NCBI GenBank assembly: GCA_037157565.1
Contig: JAZHRO010000003.1
Location: 45,955,001-46,019,000 of the forward strand
Direction of reading: 5' to 3'
Length of the DNA stretch: 64,000 nucleotides
From: Thalassia testudinum
Lineage: Eukaryota; Streptophyta; Magnoliopsida; Alismatales; Hydrocharitaceae
Shown: positions 22,901 through 34,959 of the stretch, in pieces
Position numbering within the stretch: the first letter of the stretch is position 1
How the letters are laid out: each line of letters opens with the position of its first letter
Translations under genes and position numbers: made by a program
The notes under the pieces: model-generated
Databases searched by the model: none
Told to the model about the DNA's origin: nothing
What the model saw: the letters and a program-made list of their open reading frames with translations, nothing else

Positions 22901-25045
22901 CTATTATGTAGGAAATCAGCGGGGCTCCTGAGTCCTACTTCTTAGGAGGTAACTTGTTTAGGATCAATGTGCTTGTGTTTTCGGACAAAACTACTCTCCT
23001 ACTTATTTCAGATTTCGCTCTACACCTTTCTTTATATGCATTCAGTAAACCTATGGCGTAGGCGGGGATTGATCCGATAGCCGCGGTGAGTAAAATGATT
23101 GTCAATTTGAAAGCTTGAAGTAAGGACATCCTTTCCTCCAATTTCTACTTCGACTTTTTTTGTTTGTCGATACAACAACATACTCCTGAATCAGACTCTG
23201 ATGTTTTGTTGATCACATTCTTAGTTAGGTGTCTGGAATTCTTGCTACGGGGCCTAATGGGGTTGACATGGGGTTGGGTAGGTCCCTTGTGTCTACTACC
23301 ACTCCTCAAGGTGATGGTGTTTGCAGTGGCAAAATGCTATTGGTTAGTGTCTTGGGGAGGGTTGGGCAAAACATGAGTCTCCCAGTTGATTATGGTAGGA
23401 ACATGATTCGCTCCAGGAGGGGCTGGGGTAGCCTGATAGATAGGATGAGCTTGAGCATATGACTCCCCATTATTATCAAACCCTTGAGGCCTAGTGCCTC
23501 GGTTCTGTACATTCCTTGGATTTGGTACAGGTTGTGATGATAGAGATCCGGGCTGTCGGTTGTTTGCACCAAGTCCGGATTGCAAGGTATCTAGTGAAAT
23601 TTTCATTTGTTGCATAAGCTGGAGCATTGACCGTTGCATTTCTACCATCTTCAAGTTTAAATCAGCCTACTCGGTGGGTTGTTGAGCATTCCACATGGAC
23701 TGATTAACCTGATTCAAGGGCAACTAAGTATATACATGACCCTAACCCATTGGTTTTTGCGGTACATAGTTGTTGGGTCGATATTGGGTCTGTTGCCCCT
23801 GATCTTTCCAAGAGAAGTTAGGATGAGTTTTCCAACCAGAATTATAGGAATTTGAGTAAGGGTTGGACCTAACATTCTCCTGAACAACCTCACAAGATGA
23901 GGATGAAGAAGGATCAGTTAAACTGGGATCAAACGCCCCAGTTTGGAACCCATAAGGTTCCGAGAAGAGTTGGCCCGAAGGTCGAGCTGACTCCAGCTGG
24001 TTCACAAACTCCTGTCCCATAGGAGCTTACGAAGAATGGAATCCCGATCCCTGGGATTGAGTGGATCTAGAAAAATTAGAGTTTCTGGACATCCACTCTT
24101 CCATTTGTTTAGTAACCAGATCCATCTTCTCTAATCTATTGCAGATCAATTCCATATTAGATGTATGAGAATCTTGGACCTCATTGGCATTTGATCTAGT
24201 TTGTTGGGATCGGTTGAAGGTTTCCATGGAGGCATGGTTTAAAGAATTTTCGCTCATTTCCTTAAAAAAATCATATGCGCTATCTGTGTCTTTGTTAAGG
24301 AAATTGCCTCCGCAAGAAGCATCCACATGATTACAGAGTTGATCATTCAACCCATGATAAAAATCTTCACAAATTGTCATTTAGGCACCTCGTGGTGTGG
24401 ACACTTCCGCCACAGATCATGGAATATCTCCCAGGCCTCATGAAACAGTTCCCCCTGCCACTGGGCAAACGTGGTAATTGCCCGTCGCAATGCATTGGTT
24501 CACCCAATTGGGAAGAATTTCTTCAGGAAGGCTGATTTCGAAGTTATCCAAGTAGCAATCAGTCTTCCAATGATTCGATACCAATGTGCGGCCTTATCCC
24601 TAAGTGAACGAGGGAAAATCCTCATGAGCATCTATTCTTCATCCAAATTTCGTGATTTGGTGGTCTGAACCAGAGTGATCAAATCCTCCAAATGTTAGAA
24701 TGGGTACTCTAAGCCAAGCCCGTGAAAGTGTTTAATTAGACTCAAAACATAGGGCTTGATCTCAACATCTCTGGCGAGGATCACAACATCAGGATGATCC
24801 TCATAATTTGAAGGATCATAAAAATCCTTCAAGGGTCGAGCGCCTTGACCATTCATTCATTGGAACCATTGCTGCATCTGCTGCAATTCTTTCAACTGCC
24901 TCTGAATCAGCTCCTACTGGTTCAGGGGCGGGGGAGGTGGTTATTGATTAGCTATAGGATCTGCTTGGCTAAAGCTCAACCTCCACCTCCAAGAATGGTC
25001 TAAAGGTCCTTCCAATCGAGGGTTCAATGACCTCCTTCCAAGCAT
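22901..25045 (-). pseudogene. Gag of element B
   Basis: Gag is the structural protein that packages element RNA. The start ATG at 25043-25045 gives 'MLGRRSLNPRLEGPL', identical to the gag start of E. The conserved retrotransposon gag core ('LIKHFHGLG', 'RDKAAHWYRIIGR') follows at about 24480-24760. Then come 'NHVDASCGGNFLNKDTDSAYDFF' (split: NHVDASCGGNFLNKD / TDSAYDFF) near 24300 and a Pro/Gln/Asn-rich tail down to about 23340. A lysine-rich stretch before the protease covers 22935-23141. Several stop codons interrupt it. No CCHC zinc knuckle is visible. Confidence 0.8.
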
Positions 25046-26278
25046 ACACTAGAAGGAAGTCGGAAGGATAGGCAAGAGAAGGGATCCTGCAGCACAAAAA
25101 ATACAAGCTCGTCCTTAGGTTGGGTAGCCTAAAGGTCTACAGACTTTTAGAATCCATCCTAAGATTATGGATGATTTACTCTACTTATGTCCAGGCAATC
25201 CAACTAGTTAGGAGGGACTAGAGAGAAGGTTCTTCCTTTGGCTTGCGCCTCCGGTTCCTAGTGTACCCCCCAACTGCAGTCATTTGACACTACATCCCTA
25301 GCTAGACATCAGATTGACTAGTATAAGTAGGTTAATCGTGAATAATCTCAATCTGGATCTCTTAGAGCGAACTAGTCCTTAGGGCCAACGTTTACTTAAT
25401 TTTAGTTAGGCTTGGGATATTGATGCTTCTGGAATGTAATGGACCCTTAATGGGTTGTGCCCTTAATGATTTGTTCGAGAATGTATGTATGTGCACAACC
25501 AAAATGTTTTCAAGCAAGATTATTGAGGATGAGGTGAATTTTAGGGTTCAAATCTTGCTTAGTAGCTTTTACTATTCAAATACTAGGTCTATTCAATCAA
25601 GTTTTGTGAGGCAATCCAAGTTTTGAAAGCACGAGTTCAAGTATTTTTCCTTTGTAAATTTAAAAAATATGGAGTGCCTAGCTTGACCTAAGTATTGAAT
25701 CCTATGGAGCAATTACAAAATGAATCTCTTTTAAATTAGGTGGTGCGGCCCAAACAATTCAATCAATTGGTCCAAATGCACCACCGATTAAGGCACACAG
25801 AAATGATTAACCTAGACTGATTTCTACTCCTTTATGTGTTGATTTGTGTGTACCGGTTCCACAGGTCGAAATCCCGATTGAATAGATGAAAATCAAGTTA
25901 GGTTATGTGCCTCAAATGTAGGTGTATGAAGTGTATATATTAATTCGTCCCACAGAAAGTATCTTTTTGTTTTTGTGTTTTTTTTTATAAAATGCGGGGG
26001 TGAGGTGGATGAAGGTGGCAAACAAGACAAATAATTCTATCCTAGGGTTTATGCAAACACCTAAGTAGATTAGGTCTTGATTATGATTGTGGCGAAATGA
26101 AACTAGTGGAGGGAGAATGTAGGGGACACTTATAAAACACTCTACCCGCACTTTACTCTGGTCTACTGCACTTGGATCTCCATGCTAGGGTACCTGCAAG
26201 ACAGTAGATCAAAGACAAGCGGGGTTATTGCTATGTAAATGCAAAGAATCGTATAAAATAATAAAGTAAATTCTGTTG
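25046..26278 (-). other. Leader of element B
   Basis: Untranslated region between PBS and gag. It shares blocks with E (53422-54660), for example 'gtggtgcggcccaaacaa' and 'gtgtgtaccggttccacag'. No coding potential seen. Confidence 0.65.
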
Positions 26279-26298
26279 CCTCCCCGGCAATGGCGCCA
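26279..26298 (-). promoter_or_regulatory. tRNA-Asp primer-binding site of element B
   Basis: The minus strand reads TGGCGCCATTGCCGGGGAGG, three bases from the LTR. It is the best-preserved tRNA-Asp match in the window. Confidence 0.9.
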
Positions 26299-26301
26299 AA
26301 A

Positions 26302-27791
26302 TGATCGCACGGGTTTCGCGTGAGTAACCCATCGTCGTAGTTTACAAAACTTGTGATCAAATAAAATTTATACCGAAACTCCAAGGGAGTCCCAAGTCGA
26401 ACACAAGGAGGCGACGTTTACTTTGTATGAAAACTGTGCTTCGATTTGTTTCTTTTTGGTGTTTTAGGGTTTTATTTTTTCTTTTTGTTTTAGAAATAAA
26501 ATGACAATCAATCACAAGAGAGAAATAGAATTGAATCTAATATATTGCATGAATGTCAATTACAATATTATAGAAAACATAAAAAGAGGGAGGTGAGAAG
26601 AAATCTCACGAAGTAGCTGTTCGACGAGACGACAGCACCTAACAGAAGCTCGGATGAAGGAGTTGGGAAGCAAGACGACGAAGGTGAGAAGCAGGAGGAC
26701 GTCGGGTAGAGGAAAGCTTCAGTGCAGCTCCGGAATGGAGGTGAGAAGGCGGAGATGATCTGCTACCGGAATGAAGGTGAGAGGATAGCTCTAAGGCGAC
26801 CTATGAATGGGGATGGGAAGTTGGAGGAGTATTTGGTGCGGCAGAGTCTCATTACACTAATAGGTGCCTTGGGAGCTTGAGAGCAAACTCAAATAGATCA
26901 TCGGTAGGCCTGCTAGAGCTTGGGAGTAGGTGGGAGTAGAGTAGGTTGAGATGGCTTGGAAGGGAGGGGGTGTAGGTCCTTTTATAGTAGAGAAGAGGTT
27001 AAAATAGGTATGGGACCATTAGCGACCTCCAGGCCGTCGTTGGAAATGTCGCTGTAAGCAACTCATGCCGGCTGACGCGCACAACTAGCCTTGCTCCTGT
27101 GAATAATTAGCAATGGCTGTAAGCGTCACTAAATGTCCACCAGGCTGTCACTGAAGATCCACCCGTTGCTCATGCTCCGTTAGCGCTGCACTGTGCGCTC
27201 TCTTTGTCACGCGCGCTCACGCGCTGGCGTTGCATTGTGCACATGCGTGCCTCCGCACGTGCGCGCACACCCACGCTGTTGTGCACATGCGGTGGTGCAT
27301 GCATGCGCATGGGTGGCCAGGGTTGCGCCACGTGGCGCAATTTGGGCCATCCATCTTCTTTTCGTTGTAGGGGCTACTACAAAGGTTGGATTGAGTCGAT
27401 TTTTACTCTGTTGGGCTATGATAGTCGATATAAATCCATCCGTGCAGTCGGATTTGTCATTTGAAACTCCGAATTATGTCACCTAGTCCCTTGGCCGTTG
27501 ATCTTCCTCGAACTGCATATGATGCTACGGGACTCCAATCGAGGCGATTTCAGAGGCGTTGAACTCCAATCGTCATCTTGATCAAATTTGTATAGTTAGA
27601 TCATCAATTTGAGGCTCCAAAATAAATATCCTTCTCTCCTAACCACAAAAAGGACGCAATTAACCTAAATTATATACTACTCTAAATGCAAAATGATGCA
27701 TGTTATGTAATATTTATAATATGAAATGCAAATCTAAGCCTAGGAACATGCATGAATAGGCATTTTAACCCAAATAGATATGTTTACATCA
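26302..27791 (-). mobile_element. Element B right LTR (5' LTR in element sense)
   Basis: Begins TGATCGCAC and ends TTTACATCA, followed by GACTT. It contains the U5 motif at about 26396-26412, a minus-strand TATA box at 26978-26987, an 18-base CACGTG-centred palindrome at 27323-27340, and two U3 cassettes (27371-27470 and 27520-27620). Confidence 0.9.
26978..26987 (-). promoter_or_regulatory. TATA box of element B 5' LTR
   Basis: The minus strand reads CTATAAAAGG followed by ACCTACACC. In this position it would drive the element transcript toward B's gag. Confidence 0.65.
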
Positions 27792-27796
27792 GACTT

Positions 27797-28707
27797 CCAT
27801 GTCAAGGACTAAGAAGTCAACTAAGAAGTAGAAGTCCTTAACCCGAACAATTACATCCCCGACTACCCCTTTCGGGATTTTTACAAATCTGTTGGCCAGT
27901 TAGATAGTTACAGGTGTGGGCTTTAATTCTCCAAATCCAAACTGGTGATAAAGGGTAATTAGGATTAAGTTAATTGAAACACCTAAGTCCAGGAGTGCTC
28001 TATCAAAACTCATGTCACTAATATTACATGAGATCAAAGGTGCTCCAAAGTCAGTCCTTTTAGGAGGTAGGCTACTCAATATCACCAAACTAGCCTGCTT
28101 AGATAGCACTACCTTCCTAAGTGCTTGGGTTCTTGGATTACGCTTGAGTATGCATACATCCTTCAAAAATTTTACATAAGCCAGGATATGCTTGATTGCT
28201 TCGAGAGGGGGTATATTGATTTGTACTTGTTTGAAAATCTCTAACGACTCCTCATTCTCAGCCACATTTCTCTTCTTCTTTACCTTATCCAAGGCTTCCG
28301 GGTATGGGACCCTTGGGTTCCTCCCACCCATCCTCAGAATCATTTATCTCAGGTAGTGAGGTCACGAGAGGGGTCGACCATTTGGGGTCTTGTGTGTGAG
28401 TGCTGCTTCTTAAGGTAACCACATTGGCTGAGGCATTAGAACCAGGGTTAGGTCCTTGAGAAGAAGAAGCGGCAAACCTAGGGGGTGTCTGTGGGGCTTG
28501 TAAAATCATATGAGCTTGCCCCTAATTTTGTTGAAACCCTTGAGGATTATGGCCTCTACTCATTACATTCCTCGGGTTCGGTTGTGGCTGAGATGGAAGG
28601 GACCCCTGGTGTTTGTTATCCAACAGCTCGCTCAATTGTCCCTTCACTAAAGCCATCTCACCCTGATGTTTTGATTCATATCAGCCATCATCTTGGGAAT
28701 TAGGTGT
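27797..28707 (-). pseudogene. Protease N-terminal part and gag C-terminal part of element A
   Basis: Continuation of 10301-10644 across element B. The segment 27900-28343 shows the catalytic 'DRALLDLGVSINLI' (Asp-Leu-Gly in place of the common Asp-Ser/Thr-Gly) and the upstream 'DKVKKKRNVAENEESLEIF' helix also present in E. From 28340 to 28707 follows the gag tail with 'NVVTLRSSTHTQDPK' and the 'MMADMNQNI' helix. The gag tail is interrupted at 28707 by the LINE and resumes at 33714. Confidence 0.8.
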
Positions 28708-28729
28708 GATATGTGGTGGATGAGGGGGA

Positions 28730-30036
28730 TGGCGTTAGGGAAGGAGGGCCATGGCGATCGGGGAGACGATAAGGGGTGGTCAACTTGAAGATCGAAAATA
28801 TGGTGAAGGAGAGAGAAATGTGGCTATGCTCAGACGAGAAGGAATGATGTGAGAAGGGGGCACACGATGACGGGGGAGTGGAGAAGGGTTAATAAGGAGA
28901 TTGTGTGCTTTCGATGTCGAAGGCGAGGGCACATGGCGATGGTATGTTGTTCTCCTCTCATCTGCTTGGCTTGCGGAGGTCATGGTCACAAGCGAGATTA
29001 ATGCATGATGCATAGAGGTAGGTTAGGAAAGGGGGCGTTCATGCACCCTAGGCGAATGAACACTGAAGGCCCACCACCGTCACCGCCATCTACCTATATG
29101 GGTCACACCATTGATGTGGAGGTTCCAATTTCTGAGGATATTAGGGTTTCGGAATTAGTACTCATAAGCGCTCTGGTCAAAGAAGTGATGACCGGAAACC
29201 CCTCATTGGTGCGCCTTCAACAATTGGTAAGATCATTATCACTATCAGTTGAAAGTTGGAAAATTGCCACTCTCTCTCCCACGTGATTTTTGGTGTTTGG
29301 TTTGGGGGTGATTGATGTTGAGTGCCTTAGATTTCACTTGAGCACTTTTGAGAATGTGACGGTTTTATGGAGATTGGTGTCGCCATTTGATGGTGCCTTG
29401 CCGAAACAACCGCCTCAGAGAATAGGCTCTCAATCTGGAAGGCTGGAAATCAAAGGTCCGCCACTGCATCTGAGGTCGAGGAATGTGGTTGCTTCCATGA
29501 TAACAAGTTTTGTGAAATTGATAGAAGGTGCAGAGGTAGGCTTATGGGAAGGGGATGACCGCACGCTATGTGTCAATGTCGATATCTTTAGAGGTGGGTC
29601 GGTACCTGAGAAAATTATCCTTCGATGTGGATGCATTTCATGGTTACTACGGCTATGATTTGGATGTGAGGAGACATACTTCCAGGAGCAAGAAGGGAAG
29701 AAAAATTTTACTAAGGTTGTGAGGGAGGATCTCAATCTGGAGCAGATGGGCCGCAACACACCAGAGGAGGCACCTGAGCCAAAAAAGAGAAAGGATCATC
29801 ATACAGGAGTGGAAGAGGATGGGATGGCTGACATAAAGAATGACCAACCTTCAGCAAAAGAGGAATTATCTATGGGGGTGCTTCAAGAGATTCCAGTTAA
29901 CTCTTTGAAGCATCATTCCTCTTCACGTTGCAGAAGGGTTGAAGTTTGGGGCTGGCGCTACATCAAAATCTGGAATTGGGAGGTCCCCATACAAACTAAG
30001 GCAAAGAAGAAATGTGAATATGATGAGGATGGATGA
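28730..30036 (+). pseudogene. LINE ORF1 (RNA-binding protein with CCHC zinc knuckle)
   Basis: ORF1 proteins of plant L1 elements coat the element RNA. In one frame 28906-28947 reads 'CFRCRRRGHMAMVC', a perfect CX2CX4HX4C zinc knuckle, followed by 'CLACGGHGHKRD'. The same frame continues to 30036 with 'PPLHLRSRNVV' and a charged C-terminus ('EEAPEPKKRKDHH'). Nonsense codons interrupt it, for example TAA near 28998 and breaks near 29286 and 29658. The start lies near 28730, but no reliable ATG can be chosen. Confidence 0.7.
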
Positions 30037-30084
30037 AAATTCTATTGCAGCAGCACTTAAGGTTGAAAGAATTCCACAACAGAG

Positions 30085-33000
30085 ATGAGAGTCCTCTCTT
30101 AGAATGTGCGTGAGTTCCACGATAGAGTTAGAAGGGCCTTGCTTGCTAGATATTTAAGGGAATGGGAGATTGATTGTGCACTCATTCAAGAAACACATAT
30201 TGAGGATGAAAATAATCAAATGTGGAATGAGATGAAGAGGGAAGAGTGTACTGATTGTGTGGTGTTGAATGCGCATGGGAGGTCTGGTGGTGTGGCTTTT
30301 TGGCGGAGAAAGGCTTGTCTAGAAGTGATTGAGACTTTTAAGTCTAGGCATGAGATATCTTATAGGTGCAAAATGGTGCAGGGGGAGATGGAGTGGCTAA
30401 CTACTAGTGTGTATGGGCCATGTACAGTGAACCTCAGGTCTGAACTATGGGATGATCTATCTACAATTGCAACTCATGCATAGGTGCTTCCATGGCTGAT
30501 AGGTGGTGACTTCAACTGTATGTTGACAGGGATGCATAAATTGAGTGGTTTGGTGGATAGTGCTTCACTTGGCTTTCAGCTAATGGTACAAAATTTGGGT
30601 CTGAATGAATTTCCAACTGCAAGGGCTAATTTTACTTGGAGAAATGGAAATAGATTGATGTCAAAGTTAGATAGATTCTTTGGAAATGCAAACCTGATGG
30701 AGAAGTTCCAATTATCTTCTATTGCTGGTCTTCAACGACCATTCTCAGACCATACACCTTTGGTTTGGGATAGTGGTGAGAATGCGCATGTTGGTTCCTA
30801 CTTCAAGTTCAGACAGTTGTGGCTCAAAGAACTGGGCTTTTGTGAAATGTTTGAAGCATGGTGGCGAGAGCAGTAGGTAGAGGGTATTTCTACAGTTAGA
30901 TTGGCCTCAAATCTTGCATCTATGCAAGTAATGCTAAAGGAATATGGGATTGCTGTAGCAACCTTGAGAGAGCAAAAACATCATGAAGCCCTTTTGGAAG
31001 TGCAATGTTTGGATGCTAAGGAGCTGATTTCACCCTTGTCTGACCATGAATAGGAAGCAAGAAAAAATTGGTAGGAGGTAATTGCTGAGGAGGACTTGAA
31101 GAGGGAAATGGATTGGCAAGAATGCTCTAGATAGTTATGGCTTAAAGAGGGGGACACTAACACTAAGTACTTTCATTTAGCAGCCAACTCACGCAGAAGA
31201 CTCAACTTTATATCTTCTATTGTTGTGGGTGATCAGAGAACTTCCTATCTACAAGAAATCCAAGCAGCAGCTATTAGGTATTTCAAGGATACTTCTCGGG
31301 CAGTAGGTAGGGGAGATTGGAGAATGGCAGGGTCTATGTTTCCTCATATTTTTGATGATCGAGCTGACAACCTGGTTGTTTCTATTTCTGAGAAAGAAGT
31401 GTTGGATGCTATATAAATGATTTGAACAATGAGGGTTCGCCGGGTCTGGATGGAATTCAAGTCTTTTTCTACAAAGAGTTTTGGACTGTATTAAGAGAGG
31501 AGGTGATGGAAGTAATCAGGGAGTTCGAAAGGGGCAACTACCGTTTCGACAAGATAAACCGATTGTATCTCTTTCTACTTCCAAAGAAACAAGGAGTAGA
31601 TAGTTTCTCGGACTTTAGGCCCATTGCACTCTCGAATTCTATATGTTTGGTGTAAGTTCTAGCAAATAGACTTCGGAGTGTTCTACAAGATCATATTCTT
31701 CCTGTTCAATCTATTTTCCTTCCCAACAGATCGCTGCAAGAGTCATTCATCATTGCTCAGGAAATGGTGATGGGATGGCACCGAAGAAAGTCTAAGGCAT
31801 TTCTCTGGAAAGTAGATTTCCGAAAGTGATTTGATGTCATAGCCTTATTTATGGGAGGTTTTCAAAAGGAGAGGTTTCCCATCTATGTGGCTTCAATGGA
31901 TGAAAAGATGCATCACTACTACCTCTTTCTCTCCTTTGATCAACAGTAGACCATGTGGGTGTGGATTCAACCGCAATGTGGGGTTAGACAAGGATGCCCA
32001 CTTGTCTTTAACCTTGCAGTTGGCACTCTAGCAAGGTATGCGTGTAGTTTGTCTGTGGTTGGTATGATCAGAGGCTATTCCATCTCTAATAGGAATGCCA
32101 TGGCTCCTGTACTGCAATATGCCGACGACACCGTGTTTTTTTGTAGAGGGGAAAGAACAAGAAGCACAAGCACTATTGCATATGGTCAAGATTTTTGGGG
32201 AGATATCCAATCTGGAATTGATTGAGGATAAGTCCTCTTTGGTTTGTTTTGGACTAACTGGTGGAGAGCAAATAGCCATATCTTCTCTATTGGGTATGCC
32301 ATTAGTTACACTTCCAATTAGATACTTGGGACTACCTTTGAAGTACACCAAACTGAAGAAAAGCAATTGGAATATTTTATTCAATAAAATTTCAGTCAAA
32401 CTGGAAGGTTGGAGATGTCGATACCTATCCAAGAGTGGTATACTTATTCTCTTGAATTTTGTGATTACCTCCATCCCTGTCTTCTTTTTTTCTCTGTTCA
32501 AAGCAACTAAATCTATTTAAAAGTGCATTGATGTGATGCGGAAGCAATTTTTTTGGAAGGGATCGAGTTATGAAGGGACATTTTTGCAACCCCTGAAGTG
32601 GGATCATTTGTGTATGCCAAAAGAGCATGGTGGAATGGGAATAAAATCTCTTAAAGAGTTTAATGATGCTTTGCTTCTTAAGTGGGCCATCAGATTATTT
32701 AGTGGTGATAGTAAGAACTGAGCAGCTCTTATTAGATATAATTATGGCAATTCCCAGAGTTCACTAACCGACTTCATCCATTTAAACCGTCTCCATTCTA
32801 GACATCTGTGCTGCAAGCAATGAGGAACAATTGGCAGATGTTTCAACTGGTTCTACGAGATAGCAGTTCCTTCAAGTTCTGGCAGGAGTGGTCAATGCTG
32901 GGATTGCTGAAGGATGCTTACCCAAGAGTGTATGCAGCTGCTGCAAATAAGTAGGATCTGGTAAGCAGGTTTTGGTTTGAATTGGAGGAGACTTGGCAGA

Positions 33001-33440
33001 TAGATGGGGCTAATTCAAGCAGAGAAGGCACCAGAACTTGGGAGGAGAAGACACGGCTACAGCTGGACTTGATGGCTTTTGCGCCAGTGGTTGGAATAGA
33101 GGATCAGTATTGATGGGATGGGATCTTCACTCCAACTCGGGCATATGAGAAAATCAGAATGATGTCCAGTTCTGACGAGGTGGATATGATAGGAAGGAAA
33201 TTATGGCTACTGAAAATTCCAATTAAAATCCAAATTTTCTTATAATTGTGCAGGAGAGATGAATTGATTACAGGGAATCTCAGACATAGGAGGATGGGCA
33301 TTGCATTACAATCATGCTTACTCTTTGGGTTACCCAGTAACAGCTCTAGACACATTTTCTCATCTTGTGTGGTGACTGATGCGGTTAGGAGAAGAGTTTG
33401 TAGTGAACCACTTCCCATGTGGGACTTTGGCAAAAATTTT
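30085..33440 (+). pseudogene. LINE ORF2 (AP-type endonuclease and reverse transcriptase)
   Basis: ORF2 nicks the target DNA and primes reverse transcription there. From ATG 30085: endonuclease motifs 'LIQETHIEDE' (30185-30215), 'SVYGP' (30409), 'GGDFNCML' (30503) and 'SDHTPLVWD' (30748). RT motifs follow: 'GSPGLDGIQVFFYKEFW' (31435), 'DFRPIALSNSI' (31612), 'GVRQGCPLVF' (31981) and the catalytic 'YADD' (32119-32130). The C-terminal part includes 'PKEHGGMGIKSL' (32617). Many nonsense codons (first at about 30100, then 30481 and 30874) and several frameshifts (before 31422 and between 32225 and 32500) leave it non-functional. Confidence 0.85.
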
Positions 33441-33713
33441 TGATACGAGATAAGCTGCATATACATATGGCGACAATGATGTGGAGTATTTGGAGGGCAA
33501 GGAATGAGTTTTTGTTTTAGGAGACCAATTTGTGTGGAACAAATTGTAAATGTATACTGGTCCCTCATACATATATGGGGAGTTGTTTTGTAAGATCCTG
33601 CTTTCTTTTTTATGAATAAAAAGCTTTCCCAGATTGCTATCATAGCACGATAACTTTCCTTTCAATTTCAGAAAAGAAAAAAAAACTATCAACCATCATC
33701 TTAATTAAGGTGT

Positions 33714-34675
33714 CCATTTGATTTTATTGTGTAGGAGCCGCCTTATTCTAGTTATAGGGTGGTCTAACAAGCGGACCTTGCTAAAAGGAGGGAGGGTTTG
33801 GCCTGATTTGATTCTAGAATTGGTTTGATTTTTTTATTCGATCAGGCAAAATTAGGGTGGTTGCAACATCTAGGGTTATAAGTGTTGGAGAAATGATCGG
33901 GTTTAGACTATCCCTAGATGGCATGGACATCTTCAAAGGTAAAAGGTGTCGAAGGGGAGGGGAAATAATAATCAAGATTTGAGGGAATAAAGATCCCTCC
34001 CTGGAACATGGTCAAAGGTTGTTCCAAGTGCGCTTGGTTCATAGACTGAACCAGGTCAACATTGTGTGCTCCCTTCACTAAGGAGAAGGTCTGCAAAGGG
34101 GTTCGAGAATGGTTCAAGAGCTCATTAGTTTTCTTGTCCACCAACTCAACCTGATCCAATTTCTTTGCTATAATGTCTATGTCAGCCACCCCCAAATTGG
34201 TTTGCATCTCATAATTCCCACCACGAGGTTGACTGGACCTATTGAATTGGGTCATGGAGGCATTATCAAGCGAGTTCTCACTCATTGACTCAAAGAGCTC
34301 GAACGCACTTTCCTCATCCTTATTCAAAAAATTATCTCCACATCAAGCATCCACAAAATTCCTAAGGTTACCATCCAGACCATGGGAGAAGATCTGGACC
34401 AATTACTACCTCGAAACTTCGTGGTGTGGATATTTTCTCAATAATTCATTAAATCTTTTCCATACCTCATAAAATTATTCTCCATTTTGCAAGATAAATG
34501 TCATAATAGCTTTTCTAAGGACATTAATCTTTCCTATGGCAAAAAACTTCTCTAAAAAAAGCATGCCTCAATTCTTCCCAAGTGGAGATGGATCTCCCTA
34601 AAATTCTAAGCAAATAAGAAGCTATCTCTCAGAGAGAATGAGAATATCTAGATTAAAACAATATCCAAATGAATG
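33714..34675 (-). pseudogene. Gag middle part of element A
   Basis: Gag between the LINE and the CACTA insertions. The segment 33914-34327 reads 'MNKDEESAFELFESMSENSLD' (split: MNKDEESAFELF / ESMSENSLD), matching 'NKDADSAHDLFEEMSENS' in the gag of E. The region up to 34675 matches the upstream gag core but with stops and frame changes. It is cut at 34675 by the CACTA element (target copy TTC 34676-34678) and continues at 42746. Confidence 0.75.
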
Positions 34676-34959
34676 TTCTACTACAATAAAAAAGGTTAAA
34701 GATGACATTTTATGAAAATGATGAATAAATTATCGTTATATAACCTGCCAACGAATAATTTATCCATCGCCATATTCATTATTATATAAGCCATTATTAA
34801 ATTTACAACAAATAATATATTCATTGAAAAATTCAAACAAATGAAATCGTCGCATACTTTAACTTTAGCAACGAATGTTTTCGTTGTCTTTACTTTCTCT
34901 TAATAACGATTTTTTTCGTTGTCCTGTAAAATATATGCCAACGATTAATTCGTCATGAT

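Larger units (their letters stand above)
10645..27791 (-). mobile_element. LTR retrotransposon B (gypsy, gag-protease only), interrupted by D
   Basis: B has two related LTRs (10645-12117 and 26302-27791) and an exact target duplication GACTT at 10640-10644 and 27792-27796. It has a tRNA-Asp PBS inside the right LTR and a PPT inside the left LTR. Leaving out element D and its target duplication, B is about 8.8 kb. In minus-strand order it holds LTR, PBS, leader, gag, protease, then directly a short unknown frame and the 3' non-coding domain. RT, RNase H and integrase are missing, so B needed proteins from another element. In the first ~115 bases of the LTRs I count about a dozen differences by eye, mostly transitions, so it is an old copy. 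Confidence 0.9.
28708..33686 (+). mobile_element. L1-type LINE (non-LTR retrotransposon), nearly full length, decayed
   Basis: About 5 kb on the plus strand with an ORF1 region, an ORF2 region with endonuclease and RT, and an A-rich 3' end (33672-33685). The flanks are a long diverged duplication: 28679-28707 ('tatcagccatcatctt...aattaggtgt') and 33687-33713 ('tatcaaccatcatcttaattaaggtgt'). Both halves fit back into the gag of element A. The 3' end just before poly(A) carries a short inverted repeat, 'gctatc...gataac'. Confidence 0.88.
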
